The notes below the pieces were generated by a model. The model was not told the origin of the DNA and searched no databases. It saw only the letters and a program-made list of their open reading frames with translations. Position numbers and translations under genes: made by a program. A stretch of DNA of 64,000 nucleotides from Opitutus sp. (GTDB lineage: Bacteria > Verrucomicrobiota > Verrucomicrobiia > Opitutales > Opitutaceae), in NCBI GenBank assembly GCA_024998815.1, contig JACEUQ010000001.1, forward strand, positions 620,001 through 684,000, in the 5' to 3' direction. Below, one piece after another: positions 44,040-51,664 of the stretch; positions within the stretch are counted from its first letter, which is position 1; each line of letters begins with the position of its first letter.

Positions 44040-44861
44040 ATGTCAGTCGTACTTAATACCAATCAGACGGCCACTATGGCCTCGAACAACTTGGCGACCT
44101 CCAGTTCGATGCTGCAAAAGAGCCTGAACCGGCTCTCCAGCGGTTCGAAAATCGTCAATCCTTCGGACGACGCCGGCGGTCTGGCCGTGTCGATGAAACT
44201 CAGTGCCACGGCCAAGCGCCAGGGCGCGGTGAATAGTAACATCGGCAATGCCGTTTCATTACTCCAAACCCAGGACGGCGCCCTTAAGGTGGCCGGCAAG
44301 ATCCTCGACCGTATCAGCGAGCTGCGCACGCTCAATGATGACGTCACCAAGAGCACCGGTGACAAGGCCAACTACAACACCGAGTTCGTGGCGTTGAAGA
44401 CCCAGTTGACCGCCATCACCTCGGAAAAGTTCAACGGGGTGGCCTTGTTCGGCACGGGCTCCAATACGGTGAACGCGACCGAGGATGCCAGCACCAGCAG
44501 TCAGATCACGCTGTCGGGAAGAGATTTAGGTTCCACCACCACCACCACCGGAGTGGGTAACATCTCGGCTGCGACCTCCCTCAGTGCGATCACCTCGATC
44601 GATATTGTGAAAACCGCGATTGAAAACGTGGCGACGATGCGCGCCTCCAACGGTGCCGAACAGAGCCGGCTGGGCTTCGCCTCGGAACTGTTGACGGTGA
44701 ATAAAGCCAACTTGGAAGCGGCAACCAGTCGGATCACCGACGTGGATGTTGCGGAAGAATCCACCCAGTTAGCGCGTTGGAACACAATGGTTTCTGCGGG
44801 CACCTCGATGTTGTCGCAGGCCAATCAGAGTGCGCAAACCGCGCTGCGGTTGCTTCAGTAA
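44040..44861 (+). CDS. Flagellin, eighth and last copy
   Basis: A 273-residue D0/D1-only flagellin. N-terminal half as in copies 6 and 7. The middle FVALKTQLTAIT, GTGSNTVNATEDAST and SGRDLGSTTTTTGVGN follows copy 5, with SITSIDIVKTAIENV. The C-terminus ends TALRLLQ. It is followed not by repeat A but by a strong intrinsic terminator (44893-44926), so the array ends here. No other flagellar gene is present in the window. Confidence 0.95.
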   Translation: MSVVLNTNQTATMASNNLATSSSMLQKSLNRLSSGSKIVNPSDDAGGLAVSMKLSATAKRQGAVNSNIGNAVSLLQTQDGALKVAGKILDRISELRTLNDDVTKSTGDKANYNTEFVALKTQLTAITSEKFNGVALFGTGSNTVNATEDASTSSQITLSGRDLGSTTTTTGVGNISAATSLSAITSIDIVKTAIENVATMRASNGAEQSRLGFASELLTVNKANLEAATSRITDVDVAEESTQLARWNTMVSAGTSMLSQANQSAQTALRLLQ

Positions 44862-44892
44862 TAACAGGCCCCGTCCTGGTTGGGTTCAAAGC

Positions 44893-44926
44893 AACCCCGC
44901 CCGCATTATGCGGGTGGGGTTCTTTT
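44893..44926 (+). terminator. Intrinsic terminator at the end of the flagellin array
   Basis: A 12-bp stem AACCCCGCCCGC / GCGGGTGGGGTT with loop ATTAT, followed by TTCTTTTTG. It starts 31 bp after the stop of the eighth flagellin. Confidence 0.9.
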
Positions 44927-44967
44927 TGTTTTTGTGTACCGGGATGGAAAGGCCGAAAAGGCGACGG

Positions 44968-45006
44968 ATGAGAGAACGAGTAGGAGTAAGAGAACGAGAA
45001 CGATTT
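44968..45006. repeat. Repeat F2 (GAACGAG-type units)
   Basis: Short repeated units GAGAACGAGTAGGAGTAAG and AGAACGAGAACGA between the flagellin terminator and the DUF721 gene. Related stretches lie at 18701-18800 and 51361-51545. Confidence 0.6.
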
Positions 45007-45034
45007 TGGACGGGGCGGCACGGCCGCTCTGACT

Positions 45035-45427
45035 TCAACCGGCGCGGATGTTCAGCTCGCGGACTTGGGCGCAGCCGGGGAGTTTTTGGATGCGTTCAAC
45101 GATCATCTTGCGGTGCAAAAACAGTTCGTTGCGCACCACGGCGTGTCCCGCCAGCACCGTTAACCGTCCGCGCGGATCGATCTGCACGGCGTGCGAATAG
45201 TGTGCATGCGCCGGCCCCACCAGTTCCTTCCAGTTGTCGCGAATCGTCTGCTCCGGCGACTCACGCCCAATTTGGAACTTCATCATCAGCTCCTCGACCA
45301 AGCCGGAGAGCTCCTTGGTGGGGCGCTTTTTCATGCGCTCCGGGGTCGTGTCGGGCACGCGGCGCAGCGCGGCGATGAGTTTCTCGGCCTGAAACGAAAA
45401 AACGGCGGGCTCCTTCTTCGTCGACAT
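45035..45427 (-). CDS. DUF721 (DciA-like) protein
   Basis: A 130-residue protein from the ATG at 45427. The DUF721 fold is seen from about residue 45: WKELVGPAHAHYSHAVQ, LTVLAGHAVVRNELFLHRKMIVERI, ending in a short beta strand (VRELNIRAG). DciA-type proteins help load the replicative helicase in bacteria without DnaC. The N-terminal 40 residues are basic and mostly helical. A longer in-frame start (45505) would run into the adjacent permease gene and was rejected. It is transcribed with the permeases upstream. Confidence 0.78.
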   Translation of the reverse strand: MSTKKEPAVFSFQAEKLIAALRRVPDTTPERMKKRPTKELSGLVEELMMKFQIGRESPEQTIRDNWKELVGPAHAHYSHAVQIDPRGRLTVLAGHAVVRNELFLHRKMIVERIQKLPGCAQVRELNIRAG

Positions 45428-45458
45428 GGTGGGCGGGCGGGGCTGCGCGTGGGGCGAC

Positions 45459-46379
45459 TCAGTCCTTGGCGGCGCGCACGTCCAGTGCGTCGCGCAGGCC
45501 GTCACCTAAGAAGTTGAGCGAGAACAAGGTGAGTGAGAAAATGGTGCCGGGGAAGATCAGCATCCAGGGGTATTCTTCCATACGCTCGGCGCCGTCTTTG
45601 ATGAGCACGCCCCAGGAACTCATGGGCGGTTGCACGCCGAGGCCGAGGAAACTTAAAAACGCCTCCAGGAGCATCACGCCGGGAATGGTCAGCGTGGTGT
45701 ACACGATGATGGGTCCGAGGATGTTGGGGATCATGTGGCGAAAAATGATGCGCGGGGTGCTCAGCCCGAGCGAACGGGCGGCCTCGATGTAATCCATGCG
45801 TTTGATTGACATGATTTGGCCGCGCACGATGCGCGCCATGGTGAGCCATTCGACCGCGCCGATGGCGACGAAGAGCAGCAGCAGGTTGCGCCCAAAAAAC
45901 ACCATCAGCAGGATCACAAAAATTGTGAAGGGCAGGGCGTAAAGGATGTCGACGATGCGCATCATCACGCGGTCGGTTTTGCCCCCTGCGTAGCCGGAAA
46001 TCGCCCCGTAAACCACCCCGATGGTGAGGGCGACAAAGGTGGCAACCAAGCCCACCATGAGCGAGATGCGCCCGCCGAAAAGCAGGCGGGTGAGCAGGTC
46101 GCGCCCGAGTTGGTCGGTGCCCAACCAGTGCTGAAACGAGGGCGGCGAAAAGGTGTTGTAGAGATCGGTTTGCTCGTAGCCGTAGGGGCTGAACCACGGG
46201 CCGATGACGCAGAGTAGCGAGAGCGTTATAAGGACGGCGCCGCCGAACACAGCGAGGTGGTTGCGGCGCAGGCGTTGCCAGGCATCGCGCCAGGGCGACA
46301 CGCCGCGTTCAGGCGCTGCGGACGGAGGCGCGGAGGCGGCGGGGGACGCGGAAGGTTTTTGGACGACGGGGGCGGACAT
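45459..46379 (-). CDS. Peptide-type ABC transporter permease (OppC/DppC family)
   Basis: A 306-residue inner-membrane permease. A Pro/Ala/Ser-rich cytoplasmic N-terminus (1-35) is followed by NHLAVFGGAVLITLSLLCVIGPW, the LGTDQLGRDLLTRLLFGGRISL motif of the family, and the EAA loop EAARSLGLSTPRIIFRHMIPNI that touches the ATPase. It forms a heterodimer with the OppB-type protein encoded 16 bp upstream. No substrate-binding protein or ATPase gene is next to them, so these components must be encoded elsewhere. Confidence 0.93.
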   Translation of the reverse strand: MSAPVVQKPSASPAASAPPSAAPERGVSPWRDAWQRLRRNHLAVFGGAVLITLSLLCVIGPWFSPYGYEQTDLYNTFSPPSFQHWLGTDQLGRDLLTRLLFGGRISLMVGLVATFVALTIGVVYGAISGYAGGKTDRVMMRIVDILYALPFTIFVILLMVFFGRNLLLLFVAIGAVEWLTMARIVRGQIMSIKRMDYIEAARSLGLSTPRIIFRHMIPNILGPIIVYTTLTIPGVMLLEAFLSFLGLGVQPPMSSWGVLIKDGAERMEEYPWMLIFPGTIFSLTLFSLNFLGDGLRDALDVRAAKD

Positions 46380-46395
46380 GGTGGGTGGGCGTGGC

Positions 46396-47316
46396 TTACT
46401 CGAATTTGAGTTTGGGGTTGAGCCACACCTGCACCACGTCGACGACGAGGTTCAGGCCGATGATGAGCACGGCGTAGAGGATAACGGTGCCGAGCACCAA
46501 GGTGTAGTCGCGGTTAAAGGCGCTATTAACAAATTCACGACCGAGCCCAGGGATTTGGAAAATCGTCTCGATGACAAATGAACCGGTGAGGATACCGGCG
46601 ATTGCCGGCCCGAGGAACGACACGACTGGCAGCAGGCCGCCGCGCAGGGCGTGGCGGAAGATGATGCGGGCCTCGGAAGCGCCCTTGGCTCGGGCGGTGC
46701 GAATGTAATCCTGGTGAAGGACTTCCAACATGCCGCCGCGGGTCAGGCGGGCGATGGAGGCGGCGTAGACAATGCCGAGGGTAAGCGAGGGCAGAATACG
46801 GTCGGGCCACTCGTACCAGCCGGAGGCGCTAAACCAGCCGAGTTTTATGGCGAAAATCAGCACCAGAACCGGCCCGAGCACAAAGGTGGGCACACAGATG
46901 CCGACCATGGAAAAGGTGGAGGTGAAGTAATCGATCTTGGTGTTGCGGTTCACGGCCGCGACGACTCCGGCGGTTAAGCCCAGGATGAGGGCGATTAACA
47001 GGGCAAGTGAGCCGAGTTGGAGGGACGCGGGGAGTTTGTCGGCGATGATCTCGTTGACGGTGCGGCTGGCGTATTTGGTCGAGCGGCCGAGGTCGCCGTG
47101 GAGAACCACCGCTTTGAGGTAGTTAATATACTGCTGGTGCAGCGGTAGGTTGAGGCCGTAGTAGGCTTCGAGATTGGCGCGGATTTCCGGGGTGGTGGCT
47201 TTCTCGCTATCAAAGGGGCCACCGGGCACGAACCGCACCATAAAAAAGGTGGCCGTGACGATGATAAGGAGGACGGGGATCGTCTCCAGAAGACGGCGGG
47301 CGATGAAGCGAAACAT
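46396..47316 (-). CDS. Peptide-type ABC transporter permease (OppB/DppB family)
   Basis: A 306-residue permease opening MFRFIARRLLETIPVLLIIVTATFF. It has the family's long first periplasmic loop (FDSEKATTPEIRANLEAYYGLNLPL), YLKAVVLHGDLGRS and the EAA loop TARAKGASEARIIFRHALRGG. Predicted membrane segments number six. It pairs with the OppC-type gene downstream, gap 16 bp. The substrate cannot be read from sequence; peptides, nickel or oligosaccharides are all handled by this family. Its promoter region holds repeat C1. Confidence 0.93.
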   Translation of the reverse strand: MFRFIARRLLETIPVLLIIVTATFFMVRFVPGGPFDSEKATTPEIRANLEAYYGLNLPLHQQYINYLKAVVLHGDLGRSTKYASRTVNEIIADKLPASLQLGSLALLIALILGLTAGVVAAVNRNTKIDYFTSTFSMVGICVPTFVLGPVLVLIFAIKLGWFSASGWYEWPDRILPSLTLGIVYAASIARLTRGGMLEVLHQDYIRTARAKGASEARIIFRHALRGGLLPVVSFLGPAIAGILTGSFVIETIFQIPGLGREFVNSAFNRDYTLVLGTVILYAVLIIGLNLVVDVVQVWLNPKLKFE

Positions 47317-47402
47317 GGTAAACTTTTGGGAATGGCGGAACGGCGGGTTAAAGCCAGTGAATCCTTTGTTCCACTCGAATTGTCGGATCGAACTGAGGCA
47401 GT

Positions 47403-47483
47403 TTGGCCGCGAAAGAACGCAAGGAGCGCAAAGAACAAACCCTGTATTTCTATGCGTTCTCTGCGTTCTTTCGCGGCTAAAAG
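47403..47483. repeat. Repeat C1, inverted copy of C2
   Basis: An 80-bp element that starts CCGCGAAAGAACGCAAGG and ends TTCTTTCGCGGCTAAAAGG, itself an inverted repeat at its ends. It is almost identical, in reverse orientation, to 53276-53356. It sits in the upstream region of the oppB-type gene. Confidence 0.85.
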
Positions 47484-47547
47484 GCTCTAAGTTTTCCGTT
47501 GATTTTAGAGGGCCGGCAGATGCGACAACTCAAATGTTACTGGCTGC

Positions 47548-48339
47548 TTAGATGTAGAGGTAAACGTAAAGGGCGAAGACGATCGCGATCAGGCCTGCGC
47601 CTGCGGCGAGGCTCCAGAGCAGGTTGCGCTGCTTGGCGGCCATCGCGAGGGTGCTGATAATCACACCCATTTGGGCGGCCAACATGCCGAAGAAAAAGCG
47701 CTTGCTGCGCTGGTGGTGGCGCTCCGCAGCGACATTGCTTTTTTGCACTTGCAGCTCGTACAGGCGGGCAAGGGTGGAGTTGAGCTGGGCTTCGTTATCG
47801 TAGCGGCTGGCGTTGAACCGCAGTCGCGCCACGGCGGGGGCGGTTTTCGCGATCTGTTTGATCAACGGGGAGGTGACCGCGTCGTAGGCGGCGGTTTGCG
47901 CTTTGGCGGTGCGTTGGGCGGCCAGAATATCGTCGAGCTTTAACGCGTTGAGGAGCGGGTTGAGGGTCTCGGCGGGGGCCTCGTCATGCAGCGCTTTGAG
48001 GGCGTTGGCGATGGCTTCGGGCAGGGGCGGGGCGGGGGCCGGGGCGGGCGCCTCTTCGGTGGAGGTGACGCCGCTCTGCGCCGAGAGCAGTTCATAGGTG
48101 TCGCGCTGCATCTGGCCGCGCAAGCGCTTGGCCTGGAAGAACGACCACTGGTCGCCCGCCTTGGATTGGATCTGCGCGGCGTAGGAGCGCTCATATTGCG
48201 CTTTGGTCATTTCGCTGGAGGCGAGGCCGGCCAACAGCGTGGCAATCACCGTCATGACGACGGGCGTAAGGCCGAGCATTTTGCCCCATTGGTTGTGCGG
48301 GAGATCGGCTTTGACGGATTCGGGAATTTTAACGGCCAT
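47548..48339 (-). CDS. DUF4337 domain membrane protein
   Basis: A 263-residue protein matching the DUF4337 style. A cytoplasmic N-terminus precedes a membrane segment near residues 25-45 (PVVMTVIATLLAGLA). The typical SSEMTKAQYERSYAAQIQSKAGDQWSFFQAKRLRGQM-type region follows and is predicted helical. A Pro/Ala linker lies near 90-105, then more helix, and two C-terminal membrane segments at about 215-262. Function is unknown in the family. It precedes the oppB-type gene by more than 200 bp and is not clearly linked. Confidence 0.75.
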   Translation of the reverse strand: MAVKIPESVKADLPHNQWGKMLGLTPVVMTVIATLLAGLASSEMTKAQYERSYAAQIQSKAGDQWSFFQAKRLRGQMQRDTYELLSAQSGVTSTEEAPAPAPAPPLPEAIANALKALHDEAPAETLNPLLNALKLDDILAAQRTAKAQTAAYDAVTSPLIKQIAKTAPAVARLRFNASRYDNEAQLNSTLARLYELQVQKSNVAAERHHQRSKRFFFGMLAAQMGVIISTLAMAAKQRNLLWSLAAGAGLIAIVFALYVYLYI

Positions 48340-48372
48340 AGGTTTTGGAACGGAGAGTGGGTTTTGGCGGAC

Positions 48373-49059
48373 TTAGGCCGCGACGGTCGGGACGCTCAGG
48401 CTGAGGCCGTTGTCCTTGGCACCGAGTTGGAGGATGAACGGGGCGGCAACGCGGGCCCAAGCCTCGGCTTTCGGGTAATGGGCGGCGTCTTCGCCGCAAC
48501 ATTGGCGGAGCATGTCGGTATCGGTCGCGCAGGGGTTAAGCGGCACCGCCGCCATACCTGCGGGCAATTCCTTGGCCAACGCCTGGGTCAGGCCCTCGAT
48601 GGCCCATTTACTGGCGCAATACGGCGCGACCTCGGGAGACACTCCGCGGCCCCAGCCGGAGCTCATGTTAACAATCACGCCCTTTTGGGCGGCGACCATC
48701 GCGGGCACGAACTCGCGAATGACGTTGGCCACGCCCGTGATGTTGACGTTGACCAGATTGGCAAACTCCTCGGCCGGCACCTTCCAGAGTGGCGCTGGGG
48801 TGTTCATGACGGCGGCGTTGTTGATGAGCAGGTCGGGGGTTTCACTGAAGGCGAGGGCGCGGGCGCCCCACATGCCGACCTTGGTGGCATTGGCCACATC
48901 GACCACGTCGAAACTGTGCGGCGCGCCGAATTTCATGCGCAGGTCGAAAATCCCCTCCGAGCCGCGCCCGCAGCCGATCACGGTGTGCCCGAGCCGGATA
49001 AACTCAGCGGTGAGCGCACGCCCCAAGCCACGGGTAACGCCAGTGATGATGATTTTCAT
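48373..49059 (-). CDS. Short-chain dehydrogenase/reductase
   Basis: A 228-residue SDR enzyme. The nucleotide-binding TGVTRGLG is at residues 6-13, NNAAVM at about 84, the catalytic Ser in VNMSSGWGRG, and YCASK carries the Tyr and Lys. It should reduce a carbonyl or oxidise an alcohol using NAD(P)H. Short length and the plain C-terminus give no substrate hint. It lies 33 bp upstream of the DUF4337 gene on the same strand. Confidence 0.9.
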   Translation of the reverse strand: MKIIITGVTRGLGRALTAEFIRLGHTVIGCGRGSEGIFDLRMKFGAPHSFDVVDVANATKVGMWGARALAFSETPDLLINNAAVMNTPAPLWKVPAEEFANLVNVNITGVANVIREFVPAMVAAQKGVIVNMSSGWGRGVSPEVAPYCASKWAIEGLTQALAKELPAGMAAVPLNPCATDTDMLRQCCGEDAAHYPKAEAWARVAAPFILQLGAKDNGLSLSVPTVAA

Positions 49060-49116
49060 GGGGTGGAGATGGGGCGGTGCTTCAGCGATATTTAAGCGCG
49101 TAAAAGCGGCTATCGT

Positions 49117-49449
49117 TTAGCCGATTTTGAGCAGTTCGACGTCGAAGATCAAAGTGGCGTTGGGCGGGATGGCGCCGGGGTAGCCGCCGGCTCCGTACCC
49201 CAACTCGGGCGGCAGGGTGAGTTTGACCTTGTCGCCGATCTTCATTGTGGCGACGCCGATGTCCCAACCGGAGATGACTTGGCCGGCGCCCAGAACGAAG
49301 GAAAACGGCGATCCGCTGTCTACGGAGGAGTCGAACTTCTTCCCCGTGGTTAACCAGCCGGTGTAGTGGACGGTAACGAGTTCGCCCTTTTTGGGGCTGC
49401 GACCGCTACCGACTTTGAGTTGCTCAATCTTGATTTCAGGTTTGGCCAT
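49117..49449 (-). CDS. FKBP-type peptidyl-prolyl isomerase
   Basis: A 110-residue single-domain FKBP without signal peptide, so cytoplasmic. Typical features are VTVHYTGWLTTGKKFDSS, the active-site FVLGAGQVISGWDIGV, and LTLPPELGYGAGG near the C-terminus. It speeds cis-trans proline isomerisation during folding. The length is that of a minimal FKBP domain. It lies upstream of the SDR gene on the same strand. Confidence 0.95.
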   Translation of the reverse strand: MAKPEIKIEQLKVGSGRSPKKGELVTVHYTGWLTTGKKFDSSVDSGSPFSFVLGAGQVISGWDIGVATMKIGDKVKLTLPPELGYGAGGYPGAIPPNATLIFDVELLKIG

Positions 49450-49515
49450 AAAGACCGCATAGTCAGTCGGTCAAACGCGCCGGGTCAAGGGGCGGGGTGG
49501 GGGAAGGAGAAATGA

Positions 49516-49638
49516 CCAAGGACCAATGCCCAATGCCCAAGGACCAATGCCCAATGCCCAAGGACCAATGCCCAATGCCCAATGGCCAATGCCCAATGTC
49601 CAATGCCCAAGGACCAATGTTCAATGCTCAAGGGCTAA
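49516..49638. repeat. Heptad tandem repeat G
   Basis: About 17 copies of a 7-bp unit of form CCAATGC or CCAAGGA in tandem (for example CCAAGGA CCAATGC CCAATGC). The period is clear and degenerates toward 49638. A reversed copy of the same units follows at about 49690-49720 (ATTGGGCCTTGGTCATTGGG). Confidence 0.9.
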
Positions 49639-49689
49639 GGTCCGACTAACGAGGACCACGGTTCAATAGGGGCCAATGGCTATCCGATC

Positions 49690-49720
49690 ATTGGGCCTTG
49701 GTCATTGGGAATTGGTCATC
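49690..49720. repeat. Reversed copy of repeat G units
   Basis: ATTGGGCCTTGGTCATTGGG then AATTGGTCAT is the reverse complement of the heptad units at 49516-49638. It overlaps the stop of the S4 gene and could pair with the array. Confidence 0.65.
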
Positions 49721-49952
49721 CCCCCACCTTCACCAGCAGCGTCTCATCGGCAAAACTCACGCGGTCGCCGCCCATCACCTTTTTGCGCTTCTGCGTCTCG
49801 ACGACGCCGTTGAGCAGCACTCGGCCTTCGCTGATAAACGCTTTGGCGGCACCGCCATTGCTGGCTAGTCCGGAGAACTTTAACAACTGGCAGAGCTCGA
49901 TCGGCTCGGCTTTGACAATAATGGTGCGGGGTGCGGTTTCGGCAGCAGACAT
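49716..49952 (-). CDS. S4-domain RNA-binding protein (YbcJ-like)
   Basis: A 78-residue protein that is one S4 domain: IELCQLLKFSGLASNGGAAKAFISEG then RVLLNGVVETQKRKKV, ending VSFADETLLVKV. Small S4 proteins of the YbcJ type bind structured RNA. Its stop lies in the reversed part of repeat G, and the CvfB-like gene starts downstream in the opposite direction of the operon, upstream on this strand by 23 bp. The two RNA-binding genes may be co-transcribed. Confidence 0.88.
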   Translation of the reverse strand: MSAAETAPRTIIVKAEPIELCQLLKFSGLASNGGAAKAFISEGRVLLNGVVETQKRKKVMGGDRVSFADETLLVKVGG

Positions 49953-49975
49953 GGTGGTTTTAATGGATTGTTAAA

Positions 49976-50848
49976 TTATTTCTTGGCAGCGGGTTTGGTC
50001 GCGTCCGCTAGTCGGATGCCGTGCTGCGTGATGACGATGCGGCGGTCTTTGAAGAGCGAGCCGATGGCTTGCTTAAACGCCTTTTTGCTCAGGCCGAAAG
50101 CGATGCGGATCTCCTCGGGCGAGCTGTTGTCGTGGAAGGGCAGGCGGCCGCCCGCTTTGGTCAGCGCGTCGATGACCGTGCCGGTGTTGGGCTCGATGCG
50201 GCGGTGGCCGGCTTGGTCGAGGCTCAGGTCGATCTTGCCGTCCTCTCGCGCCGCACGCACGTAGCCGTCCACGCGCAAGCCGGTGCCGAGAGGCGAACCG
50301 AGGTCGCTGTGATAAAGCAGGCCGAGGTGGGCGTTTTCCACGATGGCGTTGTAGCCCAGCGGCGACTCGCCGGTGATGAGCAAATTGACTTCTTGGCCCT
50401 CGGTGTAGGTCGGCAGCTGGGTGCTGAGGTGGCGTTTGAGACGCATGCTGGCGACGATGCGGTCGGTTTTGGCGTCGAGCATGACGTAAACCACCAGCCA
50501 ATCCCCTTGCTGCACGCCCTCTTTTTTGAGTTCGCGGATGGGTAGGAACAGGTCTTTCGCCAGCCCCCAGTCGAGGAACACGCCGAGGCCTGGGGCGACA
50601 CTGACAACGCGCAGGTAGGCAAACTCACCGACTTGGGCGTCAGGGGTTTCCGGGGTGGTGACGAGGCGGTCCTCGGAGTCGCGGTAGAGGAACACATCGA
50701 GGGTGTCGCCGATCTTGGCCCCTTCCGGGATGAGCACGCCGGGCAGCAGCAATTCGCCCAACGGGCCCCCGTCGAGGTAGAAGCCGGGCGGGGCGCTTCT
50801 GAGGACTTTGAGCTGATTGCGTTTACCAATAATGGCCATGTTGCCCAC
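49976..50848 (-). CDS. CvfB-like S1 RNA-binding protein
   Basis: A 290-residue protein of the CvfB/YitL type. S1-like domains lie in tandem: about 5-65 (GFYLDGGPLGELLLPG), 70-140 (GLGVFLDWGLAKDLFLPI) and 150-215 (EGQEVNLLITGESPLGYNAIV), then a winged-helix-like C-terminus with FGLSKKAFKQAIGSLFKDRRI. The family binds RNA and affects virulence gene expression in Gram-positives. Start alternatives are 50848 and 50839. It precedes the S4 gene by 23 bp. Confidence 0.9.
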   Translation of the reverse strand: MGNMAIIGKRNQLKVLRSAPPGFYLDGGPLGELLLPGVLIPEGAKIGDTLDVFLYRDSEDRLVTTPETPDAQVGEFAYLRVVSVAPGLGVFLDWGLAKDLFLPIRELKKEGVQQGDWLVVYVMLDAKTDRIVASMRLKRHLSTQLPTYTEGQEVNLLITGESPLGYNAIVENAHLGLLYHSDLGSPLGTGLRVDGYVRAAREDGKIDLSLDQAGHRRIEPNTGTVIDALTKAGGRLPFHDNSSPEEIRIAFGLSKKAFKQAIGSLFKDRRIVITQHGIRLADATKPAAKK

Positions 50849-50922
50849 ACCGTGACGATGCGGCGGCGGCGCGCAACCGAGGATTGCAGCGCGTGCAATT
50901 TCAGTCGTGGATGAGGGTTTTA

Positions 50923-51360
50923 ATGAAAGCCCGCGCCCGTATTCTCCTCGTCCTGTTTGCCTGTGCGTTGCTGTCGGGGTGCATGTCGCTGGAACGTAAA
51001 GTCGCCGCGCCCGGCCGTGATTTTAAGGGCGAGAAGCGGTTTTTCGTTCTGCGTAACCTCAAGGACAACCACGGGATCGAGGACCGGCTGGTGCGCACGC
51101 TGATAGCGCGTGGGTTCGAGGTTACGAGTGGTCCGGCGACGATGCAGCCAGACTCGGCGCAAGTGGTCATTGGCTATGACGACTACTGGGCGTGGGATTT
51201 TGGCGAGCACATGGTGATGCTGAAACTGACCGCGCGCGACCCACAGGCGGCGTTCCCTTACGTCACGGCCTCTTACGTGAAACACGTCGCGTTCTCGACC
51301 GATGCCGATCGCGTTGTCGGCCAGGTGGTCGACGAGCTGCTCGGCACGCGGAAGAAATAG
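50923..51360 (+). CDS. Small lipoprotein of unknown function
   Basis: A 145-residue protein from the ATG at 50923 with GAGG upstream. The signal sequence RILLVLFACALLSGC ends in a clear lipobox (LSGC), so it should be lipid-anchored. The mature part (KRFFVLRNLKDNHGIEDRL, IGYDDYWAWDFGEHMVMLKL, DADRVVGQVVDELL) resembles small outer-membrane DUF4136-type lipoproteins in layout, but I cannot name it. An upstream ATG at 50884 would break the signal sequence. Confidence 0.7.
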   Translation: MKARARILLVLFACALLSGCMSLERKVAAPGRDFKGEKRFFVLRNLKDNHGIEDRLVRTLIARGFEVTSGPATMQPDSAQVVIGYDDYWAWDFGEHMVMLKLTARDPQAAFPYVTASYVKHVAFSTDADRVVGQVVDELLGTRKK

Positions 51361-51664
51361 GGGGCGGGGCGTCTTTTCCTACTCCTGCGCTTACGCATTC
51401 TCTTACCTTTACGCCTGAGGTGATCGGAACGAGAGCGAGTAGGAGTAAGAGAACGAGAACGATTCAATCCATCGGTCCGCAGGCCTGAACTCCGTGGCCA
51501 CCTCCGAAGTCCGCATCGTTCTCCTACTCTTGCTCCTACTCTCTCCCGATGCCTTTTGCTCGCGTCCTGGTCTCGTGCATTCCCGATCGGACAACGCCCG
51601 CCCCAACGCCCACGCCACGCCCGGCCTTGCGCCCGGCCCCGGGCCGTGACTAACGTCCGCCCCC
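51361..51664. other. Intergenic region with repeat F3
   Basis: About 300 bp without a gene. It holds inverted units of the GAACGAG/CTCGTTC family (51384-51545), including GAGTAGGAGTAAGAGAAC and CTCCTACTCTTGCTCC, related to repeats at 18701-18800 and 44968-45006, then a C-rich stretch before the next start. Confidence 0.7.

Noticed and set aside
49516-49720. CRISPR array
   Set aside because: The unit is only 7 bp with no spacers and no cas genes are present.
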